DNA of 6,273 nucleotides, taken from assembly GCA_019695455.1 (NCBI GenBank), contig JAEUAC010000131.1, forward strand, positions 1 through 6,273, given 5' to 3'. Shown here piece by piece: positions 1 through 4,876 of this stretch (its first letter is position 1; every line of letters starts with the position of its first letter). The position numbers and the translations under genes were made by a program. The notes beneath the pieces were generated by a model. That model saw only the letters and a list, made by a program, of their open reading frames with translations. It had not been told where the DNA came from and did no database searches. This DNA is from Methylorubrum extorquens (GTDB lineage: Bacteria > Pseudomonadota > Alphaproteobacteria > Rhizobiales > Beijerinckiaceae).

Positions 1-213
1 ACGAAGACCATGATCTTCGACTGCGCCCACATCGTCTCCTACGTGTCGCAGTTCATGCAGCTCGAGCCGGGCGACGTCATCACGACCGGCACGCCCCCGG
101 GCGTCGGGCTCGGCATGAAGCCGCCGCGCTTCCTCAAGGGCGGCGAGGTCGTGACGCTCGGCATCGAGGGCCTCGGCGAGCAGAAGCAGCACTTCAAGGC
201 CTACGCGGCGTGA
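1..213 (+). CDS. Fumarylacetoacetate hydrolase (FAH) family protein, C-terminal part
   Basis: The reading frame is open from base 1 and ends at TGA 211-213, so this is the last 70 codons of a gene that begins outside the window. The visible part matches the C-terminal core of the FAH fold: IFDCAHIVSYVSQFMQLEPG, then the family signature ITTGTPPGVGLGMKPP, then the strand segment GGEVVTLGIEGLGEQ. Family members are usually about 280 residues. They are metal-dependent cytosolic enzymes such as 2-hydroxyhepta-2,4-diene-1,7-dioate isomerases, acylpyruvases or oxaloacetate decarboxylases. The metal-binding acidic residues lie in the missing N-terminal part, so the substrate cannot be assigned. The in-frame ATG at 10 is an internal Met, not the start. 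The stop overlaps the GTG start of the next gene (GTGA, 210-213), which suggests translational coupling and a shared transcript. The family call is firm and the exact reaction is open. Confidence 0.93.
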   Translation, partial: TKTMIFDCAHIVSYVSQFMQLEPGDVITTGTPPGVGLGMKPPRFLKGGEVVTLGIEGLGEQKQHFKAYAA

Positions 214-920
214 CGGACCTCCTCTTCCGGGAGGATGCCTACCGGCGGGAGTGCGACGCTCGCGTCGTCGCGATCGCGCCGGACGGCGGCATCGTGCTCG
301 ACCGCACGGTGCTCTACGCGCAGGGCGGCGGGCAGCCGGGCGACGGCGGGCGGATCGTGCGGGCGGACGGGACGGTCGTCCCGGTCGCGAACACGGTCTA
401 CGCCGCCGACAAGGCGACCGTCGTCCACGTTCCGGGCGAGGGCGCCTCGGCGCCCTCCGTCGGCGAGGCCGTCCGGGTTGAGCTCGACTGGGATCGCCGG
501 CTGCCGCGCATGCGCGTGCATACGGCGCTCCACCTCCTCAGCGTGGTGCTGCCCTATCCGGTCACGGGCGGATCGATCGGCGACGGCGAGGGGCGGCTCG
601 ATTTCGACCTGCAGGATTCCGGCCTCGACAAGCAGGACCTCACGGCGAAGCTGCAGGCGCTCGTCGACCGCGACGCGGCCGTGACGGAGCGCTGGATCAC
701 CGACGCGGAGCTCGACGCCAATCCGGGCCTCGTGAAGACCATGTCCGTGAAGCCGCCGCGCGGCTCGGGCCGCGTGCGGCTGGTCGCCATCGAGGGCATC
801 GACCTCCAGCCCTGCGGCGGCACGCATGTGCGCCGGACGGGCGAGATCGGGGCGGTCGCGGTCACGGAGATCGAGAAGAAGGGCAAGCAGAACCGGCGGG
901 TGCGCATCCGGCTCGGATGA
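210..920 (+). CDS. alaX: AlaX-type alanyl-tRNA trans-editing hydrolase
   Basis: This 236-residue cytosolic protein resembles the free-standing editing domain of alanyl-tRNA synthetase, which deacylates Ser-tRNA(Ala) or Gly-tRNA(Ala). Residues 1-100 form the N-terminal AlaX barrel with the glycine-rich motif YAQGGGQPGD (36-45). The zinc-site motifs of the second additional domain follow: HTALH (His104, His108) and CGGTH (Cys202, His206). All four metal ligands are present, so the enzyme should be active. The length and the presence of the N-terminal barrel fit the medium AlaX-M class. The start is GTG at 210, overlapping the upstream stop by 4 bases. Only a weak AAGG (196-199) lies upstream, so initiation probably depends on coupling. 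The N-terminus MTDLLFREDAYRRECDARVV is typical of the family and supports this start. Specificity for Ser or Gly cannot be read from the sequence. Confidence 0.95.
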   Translation: MTDLLFREDAYRRECDARVVAIAPDGGIVLDRTVLYAQGGGQPGDGGRIVRADGTVVPVANTVYAADKATVVHVPGEGASAPSVGEAVRVELDWDRRLPRMRVHTALHLLSVVLPYPVTGGSIGDGEGRLDFDLQDSGLDKQDLTAKLQALVDRDAAVTERWITDAELDANPGLVKTMSVKPPRGSGRVRLVAIEGIDLQPCGGTHVRRTGEIGAVAVTEIEKKGKQNRRVRIRLG

Positions 921-930
921 GGATGGGATC

Positions 931-1164
931 GTGAGTGTCGCCCGGACGGAGCGCCTGAAACTGACGGCCGGCCTTCTGAACACGCTGGCCGGTTTCTCGA
1001 TCACGGCAGGCGGTCTCGCGCCCTTGATCGCCGTATCCTACGGCATCGGGGCGGCGCCGACGCTCACGCCCTTCCTCCTGTGCCTCGTTGGGCTTATCTG
1101 GTTGTCGATCGGCGCCGGGCTGCATCTCGCGGCGCGACTGATCCTCGGAGGCCTAGATCGATGA
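931..1164 (+). CDS. Small two-helix membrane protein, unknown function
   Basis: This is a 77-residue hydrophobic protein starting with GTG at 931. A GAGG at 919-922, overlapping the alaX stop, sits 8 bases upstream and favours this start over an in-frame ATG at 826 buried inside alaX. Two membrane segments are visible, at about residues 11-37 and 46-68. They are linked by a short loop with prolines (GIGAAPTLTP). The N-terminus is basic (RTERLKL) and the C-terminus ends GGLDR. The segment LKLTAGLLNTLAGFSITAGG recalls small conserved proteins of Rhizobiales that are often mis-annotated as transporters; that memory is not verified. It is far too small to be a transporter alone. Codon use is looser than in the neighbours (AGT, AAA, GTA, CTT, CTA and CGA occur). 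The stop overlaps the next ATG by 4 bases, so a partnership with the following microprotein is plausible. Confidence 0.82.
   Translation: MSVARTERLKLTAGLLNTLAGFSITAGGLAPLIAVSYGIGAAPTLTPFLLCLVGLIWLSIGAGLHLAARLILGGLDR
1147..1151 (+). promoter_or_regulatory. Ribosome binding site of the 32-residue microprotein
   Basis: A full GGAGG Shine-Dalgarno core lies inside the end of the preceding gene, 9 bases before the ATG at 1161. It is the strongest-looking ribosome binding site among the plus-strand genes here and is the main reason for calling such a short frame a real gene. Confidence 0.7.
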
Positions 1165-1259
1165 ACGCGAGCCTCTTCGTGGCCTTGTTCGTGGCGCCGC
1201 TCGGCGTCCTGGCCGTCGGCCTCGGCCTCGCGGCCTGGTCGCGCTACGCGGATCGCTGA
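1161..1259 (+). CDS. 32-residue single-helix membrane microprotein, unknown function
   Basis: ATG at 1161 overlaps the upstream stop (ATGA, 1161-1164) and is preceded by GGAGG at 1147-1151. The frame runs 32 codons to TGA 1257-1259. The peptide starts MNASLFVALFVAPLGVLAVG, continues with more hydrophobic residues, and ends AAWSRYADR. It is therefore one membrane helix (about residues 4-26) with a positively charged tail, and the charge pattern suggests the C-terminus faces the cytoplasm. No homologue is recognised. Its position between a two-helix protein and sseA, with an overlap on one side and a 3-base gap on the other, suggests co-translation. It could be a small subunit with the 77-residue protein, or a leader cistron whose translation feeds ribosomes to sseA. 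A hydrophobic toxin is possible by size, but nothing else supports that. Confidence 0.62.
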   Translation: MNASLFVALFVAPLGVLAVGLGLAAWSRYADR

Positions 1260-1262
1260 GGC

Positions 1263-2108
1263 ATGAACCCGATCCTCGTCCTCTCGCCCGCCGAACTCGC
1301 CGCCCGCCTCGACGACCCGACCATCGTCGTCCTTGACGGCTCCTACTACCTGCCCGCCATGGGACGGAACGCCGAGGCCGAGTACGGCGCGTCCCGCATC
1401 CCCGGCGCGCTCCGGTTCGACATCGACGCCGTGAAGGACAAGGCGAACCCGCTGCCGCACATGCTGCCCTCGCCCGAGGCGTTCGCCGAGGCGGCGGGAG
1501 CGCTCGGGATCGACGAGGAGACGCTGGTCGTCGCCTATGACGGGCATGGCCTGTTCTCGGCGCCGCGCGTCGCCTGGACGTTCCGCACCTTCGGGTCGCG
1601 GCAGGTCGCGGTGCTCGACGGGGGGCTGCCGGCCTGGATCGCGGAGGGGCGGCCGGTCGAGACCGGCGCGCCGCGCCGTCCCGTGCCAACGACCTTCCGG
1701 CCGCGCTTCGATGCGGCCGCTGTCGCCTCCCGGGACGATGTCCGGACCGCGCTGGAGAGCGGGTCGGCGCAGCTCGTCGATGCCCGCTCCGCGTCGCGCT
1801 TCGCGGGCGAGGAGCCGGAGCCGCGTCCGGGCACCCGCTCCGGGCACATGCCGGGCGCCCGGAACCTCCATTACGGCGCGGTCGCCCCCGGTGGCCGCCT
1901 CGCCGACGCCGACACGATCCGGACCGCCATGGACGGGGCCGGCATCGAGGCCGGCCGGCCGATCGTCACGACTTGCGGGTCGGGCGTGACGGCCGCGATC
2001 CTGTCGCTCGCCTTCGAGAGGGCGGGCCGGCCCGCCCGGGCGCTCTACGACGGCTCCTGGTCGGAATGGGGCGCCGACCCTTCCCTGCCGCTCGCCACGG
2101 GGCGCTGA
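1263..2108 (+). CDS. sseA: 3-mercaptopyruvate sulfurtransferase (tandem rhodanese)
   Basis: This 281-residue protein has two rhodanese domains, normal for the family. It moves sulfur from 3-mercaptopyruvate to a thiol or cyanide acceptor through a cysteine persulfide. The inactive N-terminal domain (about 1-135) shows VVLDGSYYLP, ASRIPGALRFDID and AYDGHGLFSAPRVAWTFRTF. The catalytic domain (about 150-281) shows LVDARSASRF, SGHMPGARNL and the active loop CGSGVT (238-243) with Cys238. That loop is typical of mercaptopyruvate enzymes, whereas thiosulfate enzymes carry a basic CRKGVT loop. The C-terminal DGSWSEWG (263-270) is also conserved. No signal peptide is seen, so it is cytosolic. The start is ATG 1263; the only Shine-Dalgarno-like GAGG (1258-1261) is one base from the ATG, too close for normal use, so initiation probably relies on ribosomes ending at TGA 1257-1259. 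It converges with fadD. Confidence 0.95.
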   Translation: MNPILVLSPAELAARLDDPTIVVLDGSYYLPAMGRNAEAEYGASRIPGALRFDIDAVKDKANPLPHMLPSPEAFAEAAGALGIDEETLVVAYDGHGLFSAPRVAWTFRTFGSRQVAVLDGGLPAWIAEGRPVETGAPRRPVPTTFRPRFDAAAVASRDDVRTALESGSAQLVDARSASRFAGEEPEPRPGTRSGHMPGARNLHYGAVAPGGRLADADTIRTAMDGAGIEAGRPIVTTCGSGVTAAILSLAFERAGRPARALYDGSWSEWGADPSLPLATGR

Positions 2109-2114
2109 GCGCCC
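2100..2114. terminator. Hairpin between convergent sseA and fadD, stop codon in loop
   Basis: GGGCGC (2100-2105), TGA (2106-2108) and GCGCCC (2109-2114) form a perfect 6-base-pair hairpin with a 3-base loop. The loop is the sseA stop codon, and the right arm fills the whole 6-base gap to the fadD stop (2115-2117). It reads the same way on both strands, so it could slow or end transcription from both sides. No T-run follows in either direction, so intrinsic termination would be weak. Termination is inference; the inverted repeat is seen directly. Confidence 0.4.
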
Positions 2115-3845
2115 TCAGGCGGCCTTCGCGCCGCCGGCCATGACCTCGTCGCGGAGCGCGCGGCGCAGCACCTTGCCGACATTGGTCTTCGGCAGCGCGG
2201 TCCGGAAGGCGATGCGGCGCGGCCGCTTGTAGCCGGTCAGCCTGTCGCGGCACCAGGCCGAGACCTCCGCCTCCGTCAGCGTCGGGTCGGCCGGGACCAC
2301 GAAGGCCGCGACCGTCTCGCCCGAGGCCGGATCCGGCAGGCCGATCACGGCGACCTCGGCGACCTTGGGATGGGAGGCGATCACGTCCTCGACCTCGTTC
2401 GGGTAGACGTTGAACCCCGAGACGAGGACCATGTCCTTCATCCGGTCGACGATGCGGAGCGCGCCGTCCGGGTTCATGACCGCGACGTCGCCCGTGCGGA
2501 AGAAGCCGTCGGGCGTCATGGCGGCCTCCGTCTCCTCCGGCTTGCGCCAGTAGCCCCGCATGACCTGCGGCCCGCGCACGCAGAGCTCGCCCGGCTCGCC
2601 GGCCGCGACAGGCCGGCCCGCGTCGTCGCGGATCGAGATCTCCGTCGAGGGCACCGGGTAGCCGATCGTGCCGGAGAAGGCCGCGAGGTCGAGCCGGTTG
2701 ACGGACACGACCGGCGAGGTCTCCGAAAGGCCGTAGCCCTCGATGATCGGGCGGCCCGTCGCGGCCTTCCAGGCCTCGGCCACGGCCGCCTGCGTGGCCA
2801 TGCCGCCCGAGACGCAGAAGACGAGCCGCGAGACGTCGACCGCCTCGAAGCCGGGCTGGCGCACGAGCGCGTTGTAGAGCGTGTTCACGCCCGAGATGCA
2901 CGTGAAGGGCCGGCTCTTCAGGAGTTTCACGAAGCCCGGCAGATCGCGCGGGTTCGCGACCAGGAGCAGGCACGCCCCGAGCCGCACCATGACGAGGCAG
3001 CAGGCCGTGAGCGCGAAGATGTGGTAGAGCGGCAGCGCCGTCACCATGACGTGCTGGTCGTCGCCGAGCCCGGGCCGCATCCAGGTCTCGCATTGCGCGA
3101 CGTTCGCGGCGACGTTCCGGTGCGTGAGGACCGCGCCCTTGGCCGTGCCGGTCGTGCCCCCCGTGTATTGCAGGAAGGCAACGTCCTCGGGGTCGATCCG
3201 GACATCCGCGAACGGTCGGCCCCGGCCCTGCGCCAGGACGGACGAGAAGGCCAGATGGCCGGGCAGCGAGAAGGCCGGCACCGCCTTCTTGACGTAGCGG
3301 GAGACGAGGTCGACCAGCTTGCCCTTCAGCCCGAGCAGGTCCCCGGGCTTCACGACGACGATCCGCCGGAGCGTCAGGTGTGGCAGGGCCGCCTCGACCG
3401 TGTGGGCGAAGTTCTCCAGCACGAAGAGCGTCGTCGCGCCCGAATCCACGATCTGGCCGGTCAGTTCGCGCGGCGTGTAGAGCGGATTGACGTTCACGAC
3501 CGTGGCGCCGGCCATGAGGGTGCCGAAGAGGATGGCCGGGTAGGCCATGACGTTCGGCAGCATGATGGCGACGCGCTCGCCCCGTCCGGTGCCGCAATCC
3601 TGCAGCCAGGACGCGACGGACGCCGCGTCGCGGGCGAGTTCGCCGTAGGTGAGCCGGACGCCGAAGCTCTCGGCCGCCGGCCGCTCGGGATAGCGGGCCA
3701 CGCTCTCCCGGAAGATGTCGACCAGCGTGCCGAGACCCGCGACGTCGATCTCGCGCGGCACGCCCGGCGGATAGGCTGCGAGCCAGGGCCGGGCGGCGGC
3801 GGGATCGGGACCTTCGGCCGGCTCTCGGGCGTCTCGGGCTGACAC
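2115..3845 (-). CDS. fadD: Long-chain fatty acid--CoA ligase (FadD-type, AMP-forming)
   Basis: This ANL-superfamily enzyme activates fatty acids with ATP to acyl-AMP and then acyl-CoA, feeding beta-oxidation or lipid synthesis. Counting from GTG 3845 it has 576 residues, close to E. coli FadD (561). Motifs in order: the family-typical start ARPWLAAYPPGVPREID (18-34), P-loop YTGGTTGTAKGAVL (227-240), LPLYHIFAL (271-279), YGLSETSP (371-378), RTGD (450-453), DRMKDMV (467-473), GFNVYPNEVE (477-486), and LPKTNVGKVLRR (551-562) with catalytic Lys558. No key residue is missing. The frame can open at GTG 3935, adding 30 residues. GTG 3845 is preferred because GAGGAAA (complement of 3851-3857) lies 5 bases upstream, with its GAGG core 8 bases away, and because the extra residues are arginine-rich and unlike the family. 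The chain-length range cannot be read from sequence. The porin gene lies 127 bases upstream on the same strand. Confidence 0.95.
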   Translation of the reverse strand: MSARDAREPAEGPDPAAARPWLAAYPPGVPREIDVAGLGTLVDIFRESVARYPERPAAESFGVRLTYGELARDAASVASWLQDCGTGRGERVAIMLPNVMAYPAILFGTLMAGATVVNVNPLYTPRELTGQIVDSGATTLFVLENFAHTVEAALPHLTLRRIVVVKPGDLLGLKGKLVDLVSRYVKKAVPAFSLPGHLAFSSVLAQGRGRPFADVRIDPEDVAFLQYTGGTTGTAKGAVLTHRNVAANVAQCETWMRPGLGDDQHVMVTALPLYHIFALTACCLVMVRLGACLLLVANPRDLPGFVKLLKSRPFTCISGVNTLYNALVRQPGFEAVDVSRLVFCVSGGMATQAAVAEAWKAATGRPIIEGYGLSETSPVVSVNRLDLAAFSGTIGYPVPSTEISIRDDAGRPVAAGEPGELCVRGPQVMRGYWRKPEETEAAMTPDGFFRTGDVAVMNPDGALRIVDRMKDMVLVSGFNVYPNEVEDVIASHPKVAEVAVIGLPDPASGETVAAFVVPADPTLTEAEVSAWCRDRLTGYKRPRRIAFRTALPKTNVGKVLRRALRDEVMAGGAKAA

Positions 3846-3850
3846 GGGCG

Positions 3851-3857
3851 TTTCCTC
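3851..3857 (-). promoter_or_regulatory. Ribosome binding site deciding the fadD start
   Basis: Read on the minus strand, GAGGAAA lies 5 bases before GTG 3845, with its GAGG core 8 bases from the start. The alternative GTG at 3935 has no comparable site, so this supports the shorter 576-residue FadD. Confidence 0.65.
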
Positions 3858-3972
3858 GGGCGGGGCGGTCTGGGCCGCCTCTCGCCGCCATCCTTTCAGC
3901 CGATCGCGCCTGCGGCAAGCCGGCCGGCTGTCCACGCCCGCCGTCGGTCGCGATCCGGCCGCCCGAGCGGTC

Positions 3973-4713
3973 CTAGAAGAGGTTGAACTTGTAGTTCAGG
4001 CCGGCCCTGGCCAGCACGCCGGAGGTCTCGATGCGGGCGACGGAGCTGACGCCCGGGACCGTCGTCACGAGGCGCGTGCGGCCGAGGTCGTAATGCAGCG
4101 CCTCGGCCCGGATCGTGACCTGGTCGGCGAGGCCGTACTCGATGCCGCCGCCGGCCGCGAAGCCGGGCTCGATGCGGCTGCGGGTCGTCGTGGCCGTGAA
4201 GGCGCCGGCCGTGAGCACCGAGCGCGTCGCGACGTCGCCGTAGGCGAAGCCTCCGGTCGCGTAGACGAGGAAGCGGTCGGCCGCGATGCCGAACCGCGCC
4301 CGCACGGTGCCGAGGAAGGCGAGGTCCTGGCTGGCCGCGAGGCCGGCCTGCGCCACGCTCGCGCCCGCATCCGCGTATTGCGCGTCGAGTTCCAGGCCGC
4401 CGACGAGGCGCCCGACCTGGATCGTCGTGCCGACCTGGCCGCCGCCCGAGAACCCGTCCCGGCCGCGCGCCAGGATCGGCACGCCCGGACAGATCGCGGG
4501 CCCGAGGCAGGCGAGGGCGGGGGCGCCCGTCGAGACCGCGGCGCCCGCGTTCACGCCGACATGCGTGCCGGCCCAGCCATAGAGGGGAACGAAAGGCAGG
4601 CCGTCGTCGGCCATGCGGCCGGCCGTCAGGTCGGCGGCCGTCGCGAGCCCCGCCGTGGCGGCGAGCACGGCGGCGGATGCGGCGAGCCGCAGGATGGACG
4701 GACGGGCGAGCAT
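3973..4713 (-). CDS. Outer membrane beta-barrel protein, Omp25/31-like porin family
   Basis: This 246-residue exported protein has a clear Sec signal peptide: MLARPSILRL, a hydrophobic stretch to about residue 24, and an ATA-A cleavage site near 26/27. The mature part opens with a proline-rich linker, then YGWAGTHVGVNAGAAV (45-60), typical of the first strand of small Rhizobiales outer membrane proteins. Further alternating strands include QVGTTIQVGRLVGGLELDAQ (93-112), FLGTVRARFGIAADRFLVYA (133-152), GGGIEYGLADQVTIRAEALH (188-207) and LARAGLNYKFNLF (234-246). The terminal Phe is the usual assembly signal for the barrel machinery. An eight-stranded barrel is the likely fold. Cys69 and Cys75 sit in the first predicted external loop and could form a disulfide. 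The role may be structural or a surface antigen rather than a true pore. The start is ATG 4713, the only one that gives an intact signal peptide. Its ribosome site is poor (GGGG directly before ATG). A CtrA-like box lies just upstream. Confidence 0.88.
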   Translation of the reverse strand: MLARPSILRLAASAAVLAATAGLATAADLTAGRMADDGLPFVPLYGWAGTHVGVNAGAAVSTGAPALACLGPAICPGVPILARGRDGFSGGGQVGTTIQVGRLVGGLELDAQYADAGASVAQAGLAASQDLAFLGTVRARFGIAADRFLVYATGGFAYGDVATRSVLTAGAFTATTTRSRIEPGFAAGGGIEYGLADQVTIRAEALHYDLGRTRLVTTVPGVSSVARIETSGVLARAGLNYKFNLF

Positions 4714-4726
4714 CCCCGGACCGTCG

Positions 4727-4752
4727 TTTACGAAGGTTAACGAAAGGTTAAC
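4727..4752. promoter_or_regulatory. CtrA-type box: tandem TTAAC repeats upstream of the porin gene
   Basis: TTAAC (4737-4741), six bases, TTAAC (4748-4752) exactly matches the full CtrA consensus TTAAC-N6-TTAAC. A degenerate third unit, TTTAC (4727-4731), precedes it, giving a repeating TTAACGAA(A)GG pattern with a 10-11 base period, about one helical turn. It is one of the few AT-rich patches in the window. The near edge of the full box is only 23 bases before the porin ATG. CtrA is the response regulator of the alphaproteobacterial cell cycle and envelope. Control of the porin is inference. The upstream gene aatA ends at 4877 and reads the same way, so the porin is the natural target. Confidence 0.6.
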
Positions 4753-4753
4753 G

Positions 4754-4768
4754 CCACGGCGTCCGTGG
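4754..4768. repeat. Perfect 6-bp inverted repeat beside the CtrA-like box
   Basis: CCACGG (4754-4759), CGT, CCGTGG (4763-4768) is a perfect inverted repeat starting one base beyond the TTAAC repeats. It could be a second operator half-site pair or a short RNA hairpin in a leader. No known regulator is recognised for it. Confidence 0.4.
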
Positions 4769-4833
4769 TCGGCTGTCGCGACTTGATCACAGCTGGTCTC
4801 GTTCGGCCCTTCGCGATCGCGGCCGGGACGGGC

Positions 4834-4861
4834 CCGGCCGCATCGCGCAGCATGCGGCCGG
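4834..4861 (-). terminator. Strong GC-rich hairpin downstream of aatA
   Basis: CCGGCCGCAT (4834-4843) and ATGCGGCCGG (4852-4861) form a perfect 10-base-pair stem with an 8-base loop, beginning 15 bases after the aatA stop. No T-run follows on the minus strand (GGGCCCGTCCC follows), so it is either a U-less terminator of the kind found in GC-rich genomes or a 3'-end stabilising hairpin for the aatA message. It separates aatA from the porin control region. Confidence 0.5.
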
Positions 4862-4876
4862 TTCCGCCGCGACGGT

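Noticed and set aside
826..930. N-terminal extension of the 77-residue membrane protein from ATG 826
   Set aside because: It would overlap alaX by 95 bases and add a serine/arginine-rich shadow segment. GTG 931 has a GAGG site at proper spacing.
201..1004. 267-codon minus-strand open frame opposite alaX
   Set aside because: It is an antisense shadow; alaX has complete zinc-site motifs on the plus strand.
1161..1259. Type I toxin-like hydrophobic peptide
   Set aside because: The size fits, but there is no antisense RNA promoter or isolated locus, and the frame is translationally coupled inside an operon, unlike known type I toxins.
2370..3842. 490-codon plus-strand open frame antisense to fadD
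   Set aside because: It has a composition typical of antisense shadows (many Arg, Asp, His, Val), no recognisable domain and no good ribosome site, and fadD is intact on the other strand.
1966..3918. 650-codon minus-strand open frame across fadD, starting at a TTG
   Set aside because: It is the +1 shadow of fadD in GC-rich DNA. The product is arginine/glycine/proline-rich with no motif, while the other frame carries every FadD motif.
3893..3918. TTGCCG-N17-AAGGAT as a fadD promoter
   Set aside because: The spacing is right, but the second element matches TATAAT at only three of six positions and such pairs arise easily by chance.
3846..3935. Longer FadD starting at GTG 3935
   Set aside because: The extra 30 residues are basic and not family-like, and the shorter start has a clear GAGGAAA site.
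3957..3972. Small hairpin directly after the porin stop as a terminator
   Set aside because: On the transcribed minus strand only 4 pairs form cleanly, with a C-A mismatch beyond them and no T-run. This is too weak to call.
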